From NCBI GenBank assembly GCA_001051155.2, contig JYIP02000013.1, positions 1 through 64,000 on the forward strand: a stretch of DNA of 64,000 nucleotides. The letters are read 5' to 3'. The DNA is from Chrysoporthe austroafricana (taxonomy: Eukaryota > Ascomycota > Sordariomycetes > Diaporthales > Cryphonectriaceae). Both the position numbers and the translations under genes were made by a program. Within the stretch, counting starts at the first letter, position 1. The number at the start of each line of letters is the position of its first letter. Positions 24,446 to 37,010 of the stretch are shown in pieces. The notes under the pieces were generated by a model. That model saw nothing but the letters and a program-made list of their open reading frames with translations, was not told the origin of the DNA and made no database searches.

Positions 24446-24883
24446 TAAACCAATATGCAAGATTAAGTTGCGGCTTTAAAACTATTCGAAATAACTTATC
24501 CAGTATTATAAATTTTAAGCTTAGCTGCAGAATTAACCAAATACTTATATAAGCAAGGGTTAAAGATAAAATAGTTAAAATAGCTATGCTATTTAAGCTA
24601 TTTTGAAAAATAGTTAAGCTATTCAAGCTATTTTAACTAAAGAGCTAAATATATAAAAATAAGATATTTATTAAATAAATTGCTATAGCTCTTTAATTGT
24701 AAATTTAAGTATTATTTGGACTTTATATATTATTCAAATAATAGCCGCTTTAAACTTATAAATATTGCGTTAAAGAAACTCTATTAAAATGTTTTCAGTA
24801 TTTAAAGCTTATATTTAGTACTGCTTTTATTAGCATAAACCCTTTAACTTTATAATATATTTCAGGATTTGCTATAGCGTTTA
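24446..24883 (+). repeat. 3' LTR of gypsy copy 2
   Basis: Starts TAAAC (TGAAC in copy 1) after a GGGATAATAT tract and ends GCGTTTA. About 438 bp. It contains an internal AT-rich insertion with repeated AGCTATTTTAAC-like words in place of the 34-bp repeats of copy 1. Confidence 0.75.
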
Positions 24884-24990
24884 TAATAAGCCGGGTTATT
24901 GGAAAAAAATCGAATTTAGAATGCTATCGTATTTCCAGTATTATTCAAAAGATATATATTAAACCGTTTTTAAATAAAAGTTGTAAAAAT

Positions 24991-25430
24991 ATTATAAATG
25001 CTATAATAATCTTAAAATATATTATAAAGTTAAAGAGTTTATACTAATAAAAGCGGTATTAAAATAAGCTTTAAGCATTGAAAATACTTTCGATAAAGTC
25101 TTTTAAATGCAATATTTATAAGCTTTAAGCGGCTATTACTTAAATAATGCTTTTAAAGTTTAAATAATATTTAAATTTATAATAAAAAAGCTATTTCGAT
25201 TTATTTAATAAATATTTAGTTTTTATATATCTAGCCTTTTAATTCCGGCTTACTTGCTTATTTAATAAGTTAATAAGTATAGCTTATTAGCTTACTTAAT
25301 AATTTAATAATTTATATTTTATTTAACTTTAACCTTTGCTTATATAAGCGTTTATTTAGCTTTATAGCTAAGCTTAAAAATTCCGGCATTAAGTAATTCG
25401 TTTTAAATAGCTTTAATGCCGCACTTTAAT
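24991..25430 (-). repeat. Inverted gypsy LTR, probably solo
   Basis: Read on the - strand it follows the same LTR, with the complement of GCGTTTATAA at its left edge and the AGCATAAACCCTTT-like block next to it. It lies tail-to-tail with the LTR at 24446-24883. No gag or pol of this family follows to its right, so it appears to be a solo LTR or a fragment. Right end approximate. Confidence 0.6.
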
Positions 25431-25685
25431 TCCATATATTAATTTATAAAAAAATATTATTTTTTATTTTTTAAATTTATAAAATTATATATTTAAATAA
25501 TTTAATATTAAATATATTTTCTTTTTATTCAGCTTTATATTTATATTTATATTTAATAAATTATAATATTTTTATAATTAATTTCTTTTTAATAATATAA
25601 AATTTAATTTTATATTTTTATAAAATATTAATATATAATATAATTATAGCTATTAAAAATTTCAAATAGCTTATAATAGTAAACG

Positions 25686-25881
25686 TACTAAAATATATTA
25701 TAAAGCATAATTCTCTTAAAAAAGTAAATTACGCTAAAAGCCTATCAAAGCATTATATAAGCCTCCCGGTAAAAATATAATATCCATTTAATAAATTCAC
25801 TGCATATTTATTAAAGGATTTACTATAGATTTATTAAGCGAATTTACTATAAATTCATTACGTTTATAGATTTTGCTATTA
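25686..25881 (-). repeat. Left (3') LTR of the 10.6-kb element
   Basis: Aligns along its full length with 36100-36295; shared landmarks AAATATATTATAAAGCATAA at one end and TAGATTTTGCTATTA at the other. More mutated than the right copy. Confidence 0.75.
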
Positions 25882-26499
25882 ATTGCCGGCCTTTTATAAC
25901 CTTTATTTATAAAAAAAGCTAATAGTTAAAAATATTTTGAATAGCGGTAATACGATATAATAAAACTTTAAGTTATACGGCAAGGAAAAGTATAATAATA
26001 TTATTGGATAAAGGAAATTATATAGAAAATAACAATTATTTTATAAAGCCGATTCGTATTAGAGTTTTAATAAGTAAACGTACTTATGCCGGGAATTAAA
26101 AAGAAAACCTGCCCGTACCGGGAACTTAGAATTAATCCTTTATTATAACCGGTTTATGCCTGAAATAAATAAATATATACAATATTTATATATAATAAGG
26201 CTGGCCGATATTCAAGTATATTTCGATAATGCTTAATCGTATTTATTGCCGAAATATTTGGCATAAATATAATTAAAAACCAAAATTGCTCGTAAATATT
26301 AATAGAAAATATAACTTTCAAATAATGAGATATTAAATAAATATAATAATAATAAATATGAAATGAAGTTACAATAGAATATATCAATACGCAAAGCCGA
26401 TAGCCGCATATAGTTATTATATAGCGATATTATAACCAGTTTTCAATATAAGTAGCTAAGTTTATAAATTATTGGAAGAAAGTAATATTATATTAATAA

Positions 26500-28650
26500 A
26501 GTTATATTGATAAATAATAGCTATATTTACTAATTAGGGGTAATTTCCCGGGTTTTAGCAATAGCTTTAAAATTTAATAAATTGCGAAAGAATATAATAA
26601 ATAATTCTTCTTTTCCGATATAATTGCAAAAGTCGATATAATTATAAATATTAAGCTGCAAAATCTTAATTAGCTTATACGCTTGGATATAAGATTTAAA
26701 GCTTATTATGCGATTTTGGCATTATAAGGACCGGGCAGCGTTAAAGTAATCCTTATTTTTGTTAGCCTATTTCTGAAAAATAGTATTGAAATCGTAATCT
26801 ATATTGTCTTTAGTAAAGACGATTTTAATAGCCTTGAAATCGTATTCGAAACGGAAGATTTGGTTTATAATAAAATATAAGCCCGACCGATTGAATAAAA
26901 CGGTAAAATCGAAATTGCGGAACTAAATAACGAACTTATATATATATTTTCTTATAGTAAAAGGGAAAAAGTATTAAATACGATTATCGTAAATTCCGAT
27001 AATATTAAACTTAATATTATTATAAATAGCGAAACTATTAATAACGTAAGGACGGTTAATGTCGAAATTGCTTCTTTAAATGAAATTATAATATATATAT
27101 TCCTTGAATATATAAAGGGCTAGCATGCAATAATATATTGCGATTTCGGCTTTAGTAATCTTGGATTTAAAGTTATATTTAATAGATAAAACGGGGATAG
27201 CGCGAAACGTAGCTCGCAAAAGCAAGATATTATTAATACTGGCTTGGGAAGCCTTGCTTAATATAGTTAATAAGCCAGCTATGCTCGGTAAGTCGTTTTC
27301 GGTTAAGTCGATAATATCGTTTATAATTCAATAATACTTGGCTAGCATTATGAAATTTCGTTCTATTATAGCAAATAGGCTTAAATTAATAACCGGTATA
27401 ATAGGTTCGGGAGCTTTAAGTTTAGCTAAAATTAGCTTAATATTCTTAGCTATCTTTTTCTAAGCAGTAAAGGCTATATTATAATTACATTCGTAAACTA
27501 TAATAATTTCTGCTATATTGGCTATATAATATACGGCATTTACTTTTTTTTTAATAAGGTTGCTATAACCGCTTGGAGTTATTTATCCAGCTTTATTTTT
27601 AATATAACGGCTATGCTTATTTCGTAAGCAATTATCTTTCGATATTATAGTAAGAAATAAGATATAATAAGCTATTAATAAGATATATAGAGCAAAGATA
27701 AGATTATAAACGGTAAATGAATTCGAAATAAATTCAAGCAATATTCCTTTAATAAAGTTATCCGTTAATCCGTTATTTGTATTTTCACTTATAATAGTAT
27801 CCGTACCGGTAAAAATGCCTGGATAAAGCTCTTATCTTTCGTAAATAGAGCTGGAATAATTAATTTATAATAGTATAGAATACTGTAAAATAAGCTTTTA
27901 AGCCTTTTTAATAATTAGTAGCCAATTAATATTGCTGCTACTTAATTCGGTATTAAAGATATAAATATTATATTCGACTTTTCAGTTTATTATATCGGTA
28001 TAACTTTTACTAATTAGCGCCCGATAAAAGGCTATTATATAAGCTTCTTAGCAGCAAAAGAAATCGCTTAAATAATTTTTCGTTATATAAATATTATAGT
28101 AAAAACGGCTTTCGCTACTATATAAATATATAGCCTACCGATATCCTTTTAGGGAAAGGCAGTCTTTAAGCGATATTTTATAAATATATTTGGCATATTA
28201 TATAATCCTGCTTTTTCGGCAAACTTTAGAAGGTTTTTCCTAAAATATAAAGTACGGTATTATATAGAAATTGAATATAATTAAACGTACCGTTTCTTAT
28301 TAATTTTAGTCTTATAATAAGGCATTTACGGAAAAATATAACTTGATAATCGTATAATGCATTTTAGTTTTAGTAATATTAATAGCTTTATTAATATAGT
28401 CCTTACGAGTTTACGGAAATTTAATAGAATAAAGCGAAATTAATAATAATATTAGCTTAATACCCAAAAATAATATTTAAAAGTATAATGAAAAATAGTA
28501 ATAATAAAATAATGCGGCTAGCTATAATAAATAAATAGAGATAATAATAATAAGCGCGTTAATAAGAAAAGGAAAATAAAATAAATTTATTAGCAATTTA
28601 CGAAATAATAGCCTTTTGCATTCGCTAGAAATTTATTTGCCCTATTTAGC
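26500..28650 (-). other. Extra region between integrase and 3' LTR, coding-like, unidentified
   Basis: Read on the - strand from about 28440 to 26980, one frame runs for more than 400 codons with stops only every 15-40 codons, far fewer than chance for this composition, though the + strand is also partly open. Recognisable words include LYPGIFTGTDTIIS near 27835-27795 and NDLPSIAGLLTILSKASQ near 27300-27245. I do not recognise the family. It could be an extra open reading frame carried by the retrotransposon, or an unrelated decayed gene into which pieces inserted. Confidence 0.4.
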
Positions 28651-31600
28651 AATTGCTTTTACTTTAACGCGCGCTTATTGTATTGCGAGTTTTTTCGATT
28701 TCTTAAAATAAATAGATTAGCTTATTCCAGTATACTTTCTATTCGTAAGTCGCGCTTTGGCCTGTTTCGTTTTCGTAAAGCAATTACGATAATATTTCCC
28801 AATTCAGGAATTTCTTCCGCTAATAACCGCTCTTATTTTGCTCTTTCTTGCAATTCGGCTATAGCTTTGCATTTCCGTTCGAAATTACGTATTATTTCGT
28901 TCGCGTTTAAGGCATTACAGAGCATTTATATATTATAATAGCTAAAGTAATTTATTCATTTTACCAGGTATTTAATTCTGTATAGATTATATTTATATTT
29001 TCGCTTATAATAGCTAATTATCCTTTCCAGCTCGTAATATCGGTAATCTTTTCGGTATTTTTCGATATTCGGATTTTTTAGCATATTTATTAAGTCTTAA
29101 TATATAAAGTTATATTTATAAAGGTTTATCTTAAAAAGGTTTGCAAGCTTTAATTATATTACTGAGATTATTAAATAAATATTTATATAGGAAATTAATT
29201 TTAATTTATATGCTAAATTCCTTATTTTTCGAATAATTTAAAAAGGTTTTATCCTTTATTATAAAAATTTCAGAAATGAATTACTTAGCAATAAATATTC
29301 GTAGCCTAAGCGAATATATATTCAATTATTTAATTCGAAAACTATCTGGCAATAATGCTTATTATATTGCAATTTGGCTGCTATTTGCGCTTCGGTAATG
29401 AAAAGTTAAGCTTTTTCCTAAAAAATTTCCCTTATTAAAAATATTATATTTTTTATTTATTAGCTTAATAATAAGTTAAATCCGAATAGCATTTGGCTAG
29501 CTAAATATTTTGTAATTCGGTTATATATATTATTTAAGTTGAATTATAATACTAGTATTATTTCGGTTTATTTTGCATTAAAGTAAGCGGTTATAAAATG
29601 CCGAATTGCTATTTCAATTATTCGGTTCTTTATTTCAGATTGCTCGTCCGTTTGCAAATATAAAGCGGTAGAATAAGCAAATTTCGTTCCGATAGCTTCC
29701 TATAAATATTTCCAGAATTCCGATAGGAATTTCGAGTTTTTATTTAAAATAATCCTTTTAAATATTCCTTAGCTAATAATATAAAATATCCGTAAAATAA
29801 GGGTTGCCCAATTTGCTATAATATATATTGCATTGCTTAATATAATAATTATAGCTTTAGAATATTTATTCGTAATTATAAGAAATATATTTAGGAATAG
29901 CATTTTAGCCAAAGCTTATATAATATTTATAAATAATATTATCGGTAATCTTATAATAAAATCTATAATAATAATATAAAATAGGATTAATAGAAATAAT
30001 ATAAGCTATATTTCTTTTAAAAGTTATTATAAATTATTTTTATTCTTATTATAAGCTTGATATATCGATATATAATTGCGTATTTTAGCATAGCAGTATT
30101 TAATAATAAATCGATTTATTAAGTCGTATTATATATAATTTATATTGAAATAGTATTTTTTATTATAAGCTTCTTTAATAAAATCCAATATTATTTTATT
30201 CGGAATATATAATCGTTATTTCCTATAATAATCCTTAAAAAATAGTAAGCTATTATAATTTAATATAAAAGGTAATCGGGTAACTTTATTTGAATCTTTT
30301 AATTATTCGATTGTTTTGGATTATAAAGAGTATTTTTCGTATTCTTTCTTAATACGCCTTTTCATTTCGTTATTTATAGATATTTTATTAAAAACCTGGA
30401 TAAATTCGTCTTCTTATATTTTATTTAGAATGCTTTTATCGTTAACAGATTTCTGAGTAAATAGTAATCTTGATATAGCATTTGCGAGAATATTCGACTT
30501 TCTCGGTATATAATATGCTTTCAAATCGAATTAGCTTAAATATTCCGAAACGAAAATTAGCTATATATTTGCTTTAGTTTTATTTACTATATTTATAAAT
30601 AATAAATAAATAATGCTAATTATTATTACGTAATTAATAAGGATATAAATTAGCTTAGTTTAGTTTAATTTTATTATTATCCGTAATTTTCATATTAGTT
30701 ATACTAAATAAGCTATTTTTAGCTTTATAAGCCAGTACTTTCATTTTGCTTTATTAATTATTTTATTCAAATAAAGAATTGATTATACGGCTATACTTGC
30801 TATTAGCGATATTCCGTTCTATATATAATCGTTTGCTAATTGGAAAATAATGCTTGAAAACCTTATTTCTTTAAACGTATTTAGCTAAATAAAAAGAAAT
30901 TTGTCTAGGATATAATAAAATAAAGCATTCTTAGCTTCCAAAGCTATTTTGAAATCGTAAAAATTATTAATTTTGTCTAATATTAAGTCGAAAATAGCTT
31001 ACGTAATATAATTTCGCTATTTTATGCTTGAGAATAAACGGTTCGATTAGCAAGCTTTGCTTAATATTCTAATTTTCTTTTTCTGAAATAGGTTAACTTT
31101 ATAGCTATATTTAGAAATTAAATAGCGTAAGTATCCTGTAAATCCAATAAACCTTTCTAATTACTAGAATATTTTAGGAAACTTTAAATCGCGAATAGCT
31201 TGTATTCGGTATTCCGTATTGGAAATTCCGAATCTATCTATTTTGAATTCTAAGATCTAAATTGAAAGATATTCAAGAAACGACTTAAGTTTAGCTAATG
31301 AAATATTTTTGCATAAAAATAGCAAGAAGATAGTCTATAAATATCGCAAATAGTCTTATTTTATAATTGAATAAATAATAATATTATTTATAAAAGCGGA
31401 AGCAAATTTATAATATAATCGTAAGAATTAATTTATAAAATGCTAAATATAAAATAGTAAATTTCGAAATCCTATAAATAGAACTTTTATTCTTTCTTAA
31501 TTGCAATAATTAATAATAATAAATCGGTTTCTATAGTCTGGATATATTAAGAATTAATAGAAAAATTGCTATATATCTATTACTATAATATATATTTTTC

Positions 31601-33000
31601 TTTTTAGCTATTTAATAATTTCTTGCTATAATAGCAAAGAATAAGCATTAAGGACTAAAACTTTATTTAAAGCGTATAAATTAATTATTATATATCTTTT
31701 CTTCTAGCTATTTATATTCTTTTAAACTATAAAGATTAATATCCGAATAGCATTATATTTGTAATTTATTTAGCTCGATTTTGCTAATATAATTTGTCCA
31801 AAATTTCATTAATTATTTCTTAATCTTCTTTATTTAAATAATATAGCTTTTATCCTACTTTTTAATTCTATTATTTTTCGACCAAATCGACCTTTATTTA
31901 TTAATCGATTAGCATATTAACGGGATTTGTATTTTTAAAAATTCTAATATATGCTCGTATTAATTCTATAATTTTATAGAAAAATTCCAATAAATGCTTG
32001 CAAATATATATACCGAAATTAATTTCCGATTCTTTAATAGCTTTATCTTTTCGAATCTTTAGTTTATTATTATTTTCGAAATAATTTCTTATTTCGGGAA
32101 TCTCTATATCCGGGAATCGGTATTTTTCCAGTTATTTTCCAGTAATTTCCGCAATTTGTTAGAAAATATACTTAATAAATAATAATTAATCTGAATTCAG
32201 CTTTCTTAAAAGCTATAATTCGTCTTTAATTCGTTAAAAGAAATATTATTGCGCAATATAATAATAATTATCGTAATTTGCTAGCGGGGTTATATAATCT
32301 GTCTGGAATAATTCGATTATTCTTAGAAATTGGTTTTTCTAAATCCTTAAAAGAGTCGCCGCTTAATTCGTTACTAGGATTTCTTTAATCTAATAGCTTA
32401 TTAAGCAATTTATTTACTCTTTCTGTTTCGGTTTGAATAAAAAGGTTATATTTTTAGGATTTGCTTAATATTAATAGGAATTAGCTTATAAGATTTAAGC
32501 GGCATTATTATAATAATTGCAGCTTTTGCTTACTAGAATTATATTAGTATTCGGGCAAATATTTCTATTTTTATTATAGCATTACCAAAATAATCAAATC
32601 GTATAAACGATTTTGAATTTAGAATATCCAGTTCGTAAAGAATATTATATTCTTATCTTAATAAAATGCTTGCTTCTAATCGATTTAATACTTAAGCTTT
32701 TATTCGAATATAAAATATAATTGAATAGCCGTACTTATTGCTTTGGAAATATAAATCGAATTTAGCTTAGCCTTTTGCTAGCGACTAGCTTACGCTTTTA
32801 AGCTTGGCCTTTACGTTCCAGTTTACTTTCGCTTTAAAGAACTATATTAGCAATTTTTCGGCAATAGCATAACGACTAGCGCTTATATCGATATAAACCT
32901 TTATATCCGGCTTATTCGAATATGCTTTGGCTGCAGCTCTTGCATATATATAGCTGCTGCTCTAATAAAGCTTAATTATAAATATAAGAATATTATATCC
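28600..33000 (-). pseudogene. Pol of the 10.6-kb element: RT, RNase H, integrase; broken
   Basis: On the - strand, RT is recognised at about 31640-31150 (FINNIIIYS, catalytic Asp residues reading Asn, then RFIGFTGYLR). The RNase H region extends to SNILANAIS near 30510-30470. Integrase follows, with NSKFLSEFWKYL near 29750-29710 followed by STALYLQTDEQSEI, which matches the usual D-x-x-SKF...STAxHPQTDGQSE of gypsy integrases with His to Tyr or Leu and Gly to Glu damage. A charged, helix-prone tail (FERKCKAIAELQERAK) ends near 28680. Numerous TAG/TAA stops. Confidence 0.8.
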
Positions 33001-36000
33001 CAAGATTTCTTCTTTCTATATATCGATTTTAAGAAAATTCTATAGCTAATTGAATAATTATATAGAATACTTAATATGGAATATACTTTCGTCTACCGAT
33101 AGTTTTACTTTTTCGGTTCGAAAAATCCAAATATTATTTTCGATTATTATATTTTCTTTATTAGCTTATTCTTTTAACTTATCCTCTTGCCTTTATAAGT
33201 TTTTGCTATTTTCGGTTTCTTTATTTTATTTATCGCTATTCGCTATAAATAGATTATCGTTTACAGAAAAATAGCCTTCTCGAATTAGCTTATTTTTTTT
33301 ATTTAAATTATATTATAATTTTCCGTTATCGATATTGAAATTTATTAGAATTAACTGGATAAAACGTTTTCTAATATCTTTTCGTACGAATCGATAGTAA
33401 AAGCGCAATTAGAAATTTCAGTTTTTTGAAATTGAATTTCTGCTATTATCTATAATATTGATTAATATCTTCTTAGCCGTACTAGAAATATTTTATTATT
33501 TGGCTATCCGTTTTCGTAATTAGTTCCGAGCATTTATTAGCTTTTGCTATTATTCTGGTAAAGCTTTCGGAATTCGTATTCCGGGATATATCCAATGCTT
33601 TTGAATAAATTTAGCTAATTAAATATCCTTATCGGGCAAGATAAATATTCAAGTCCTTAAAACCTAAATCCTCTAAAGTATCCTAGGAATATATTAATTG
33701 GGAAATAAATATTAATATTGGGAAAATTAGCAGCCGATTGCATAACTTTCCGTACCGGTTATGCAAGTTTACGAAATAATCTTATTATGCGATCTAATTC
33801 GAAAATATACTATATTTCTTATTTCGTTTTAAGATATTTTTCGAAATCTTTTATATCCTTATTTCGATTAAATCTATTGAAATATTTAGCTATTAATTCT
33901 TTATCGATCCGATCCCAGATATTTCTAATTAAGTACGAATTTGGGTATTTGGCTAGCTTAGTAAATCGATAAATATAATAAGTAAATTTTAGAATATTGC
34001 GATTATTTTATATATCTTTCCTGGAATATTATTAAGTATTTAGCAAGTTTTTTGCAATTTTCCGTAATATAAAGAAATCTCTTCTTAATTATTTTTTTTA
34101 TTAATTTTAATTATGCTTATACAAAATAAAATCTTTACGCTTTTAAAAAGATAATATGAAATAAAATTAAATATATGCTATTTTAATTAAGCAAGCGGGT
34201 AAATAGAAATTAAAATATTTAATGCATTTTATATTTCTAGCTATATATATTTCATACTGGTTTATAAAGGCTTGAAAATTTTTCCAAATAATAATTTTGC
34301 TATTTATAATAAATACGATTATTAAATTAGTATAATTATTCCAGTTTTCGTAAAGTCGGAATTGCTTTATAATTATATCTTTAAATTCCCTATTAATATT
34401 AATAAGCAATGCTATAAGTTTAAGTAAATCAAATCGATATATTCGGGGATTTTTGGGTTGCTTATAGCCGAATAATAGGTTTCGAAAACTATTATTCTTA
34501 CTATTGCTGGAATCCGATAAATCCAATAATTTATCTGGCTTACTAACTAATTCTTTTTGGAAATTAGGATTAATTTCAATATTTAATTCGGGGCCCGAAA
34601 ATAATCTTTAGTCTAGTTAATTTCCTGCTCTTAATATAAATATTTGCCGGATATATTCTTTAATATTAGGAAATGATAATCTAGTAAAGCAATATTTATT
34701 GCTAATATAATATTTCGCAGCCGAAATAGAAAAGGGTTTTTTAATAAATTCCGATTAAAGCGCTTATATATTAAAAGCTTATTGCAATCGGAATATTTTC
34801 TTGAACTCAATATATATTGCCTTTTTCGAAATAAAGCCGTTTTAGTAAATTGCTTTCATTTCGGGTTATTATAAAAATTGGTTTAATAAACTAGTAATTA
34901 AGAAAGAAAGGGTTGGGTATTTCTGAAAGATAATAGTAAAACTATTCGATTTTCCTTTATCCAATCTTTTTTCTTTATAATTTTTTTTTTCGAAAAATTG
35001 CAAATAATCTAATAAACCCGATTGGGGCATTAATATGCTTTTTGCTATAAAGTTTATAAAATTGGCCGGAATAATTATAATAGAATTTTATCTAGAAATA
35101 TTCCGATTCTAAATTCCTATTAAAAGAGAAAAAGTATGCTTATTTTTTGGAATTGATTATTTTCTTTTGCTTTTATTTATTTTTCTTACTATAATTGAAA
35201 AATTCCCGGATTTATTAATAAATCTGGAATTTAAGTTTTCGGTCGAATATCGTAATAAATAAATATATTTAATTCCGCTATTAATATTAATATATTCAAG
35301 TATATAATGCTTTCGATTTTCGATAAATTATTATTAAGCTAATTTTTCTAATAGATTTTCCGGATTATTAAATCGAAAAGTATTTTCGCTTTCGTTTATT
35401 TCTATAAGCACTTATCGTTATTCTTTTTCCGTTATTATTTCGGCAAGCTATTGAAATTTGCGATATTTAGAAAAATCTTTCCAAAATATATTATTTTTTC
35501 TTATTTATTAAAATAAATTTTTATCGAAATTCAATTTTCTTCCCTTTTGAATCTAGCATTTAAGCAATAAAAGCTATCCTTACTTGACTATTTATACTTT
35601 TGCTTTTTACAAAAATGCATTAGCTTCCTTAAGGTTTTATTTCGCTTTTTCATATTAATCGGCCAAAAGTTTCCAATTAACGAAAGCGTATGCGATTTCG
35701 AGAAAAATCTTAATATCCGATATAACCCAATCCTTCTTTTCAGAATCGTTCAAAACTTATATAAATTTATATACCTGGGCAGAATACTTAATCTCAATAT
35801 AATCGATAAGCCGCAATAGTAAAACGTTATTACCAGTAATTGCTATAATAAATTGGCAATAAATTGTCGATAAATAATTATAATATTTCTTATAGGAACG
35901 CTATTTCTACAGAAGCCGATATTCTATAAGACCGATATTCTTACAAAAGCCGATATTCTATAGAGCCAATACTTTTACAAAAGCCGTTATCCTATAAGAT

Positions 36001-36099
36001 TAATATTCTTATAAGAGCCGTTACTTTATAGAGCCGATAATCGAAACCCGATTACGTAGCAAAAGCGTATAAAGCATAGCTACTAATTGATAATGAATA
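33001..36099 (-). other. Gag-side region of the 10.6-kb element
   Basis: Lies between the RT side and the right LTR, where protease and gag should be. The longest open piece is 34167-34526 (- strand, 119 codons) and includes YENWNNYTN and IIIWKNFQAFINQY, which is compatible with a capsid fragment but not diagnostic. A zinc knuckle was not found. Short repeated CCGATATTCT-type words occur at 35900-36040. Confidence 0.4.
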
Positions 36100-36295
36100 T
36101 ATTGAAATATATTATAAAGCATAATTTTCTTAAAAAAACGAATTATATTAAAAGCCTATTAGGGCATTATATAGGCTTCCCGGTAAGGGTATAGCATTTA
36201 CCTAGTAAATTCATTGCATATTTACTAAGGGATTTACTATAGATTTATTAAGCGAATTCATTATAAATTTACTATATTTATAGATTTTGCTATTA
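36100..36295 (-). repeat. Right (5') LTR of the 10.6-kb element
   Basis: Direct repeat of 25686-25881, same length, about 10.4 kb apart. Confidence 0.75.
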
Positions 36296-36791
36296 GCTTA
36301 ATAGCTTTATTTTTACTTATTAAAAATTAATTAATTTTAAAATTATTTAATAATAGTTTATTATAATAAACGTAAAGTTCTTTTAATAAGTAACTTTATA
36401 ATTAATATTAATATTAAAAATATAATATAATTTTATTATTTAATTAAATAATAATTTTATATATTTAATAAAAAAATATTTTTTATTTTTTATTTAATTA
36501 AATTAAATATTTTATTATTTTTAATAAGCTAATAAATATATATAATTATAAAAAATATTTATATATATTTAAATAAATTTTAGAATTTTAATTTTTTCTT
36601 TTTCTTTTTTTCTATTTATTTATTTATTTATTTATAACGAAAAATTAAATTTTCGTAATAATACGCTTTTTTTCTTTCTTTTTTCTTTTTTAAAAACGCA
36701 TACTTTAATTACAATATATATAGCTTTAAATCGGAAAAGGTATAATCTTAAATCTATATAAGCCCTATAAGACATCGAGCGTTTTAGTTAA
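36296..36791. other. AT-rich flank without genes
   Basis: Simple AT-rich sequence with T-rich and TTTA-repeat runs (36600-36640). Nothing recognisable. Confidence 0.6.
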
Positions 36792-37010
36792 TTAGCAATC
36801 CGATCTAAACGCAATCGATCTTATTGCAAAATACGGGCCTCCCGTACCAGTTTCTAAAGCGGATTATAATACAATCGGCACGGAATAGCGCTTAAGCAAG
36901 CCAATTAGCAGCCCGACCCAGCGGCAACCGATCTAGCGTTAAAGCACGGGCCACCCCCGCCGGTTTATATGGCCGATTGTGGCAGAATCGGCGCGGAATG
37001 GCGCCTAGGG
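36792..37010. repeat. Two tandem 113-bp copies, one mutated, one GC-rich
   Basis: 36792-36900 and 36905-37010 align base for base in most positions (GCAATCCGATC against GCAGCCCGACC, ACGGGCCTCCC against ACGGGCCACCC, CGGCACGGAATAGCG against CGGCGCGGAATGGCG). The left copy has A or T at many sites where the right copy has G or C. This marks the edge between the AT-rich and ordinary regions. Confidence 0.75.

Larger units (their letters stand above)
22673..24883 (+). mobile_element. Gypsy copy 2, 5'-truncated
   Basis: Same family and strand as 3281-10499. It begins inside the integrase (equivalent to about 8400 of copy 1) and continues through the integrase core (22743-22928), a chromodomain region (about 23570-23700), the antisense frame and a 3' LTR. 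There is no 5' LTR, gag, protease or RT. Its left edge abuts the 458-bp array, so it was probably joined by rearrangement and not by insertion. It is much more AT-rich than copy 1. Confidence 0.85.
25686..36295 (-). mobile_element. Second, distinct gypsy-like LTR element, about 10.6 kb
   Basis: Two 196-bp direct repeats (25686-25881 and 36100-36295) flank a - strand pol with RT and integrase. The pol is of a different family from copy 1: it has the FASAFINNIIIYS version of the AFxDDIIIYS box, an LDWNDF-free RNase H of the FIQL type, and SNILANAIS before integrase. Between integrase and the left repeat lie about 2.8 kb of extra sequence. All frames are broken. Assigning the 196-bp repeats as LTRs is inference from position; their ends are not clean TG...CA. 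Confidence 0.72.
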
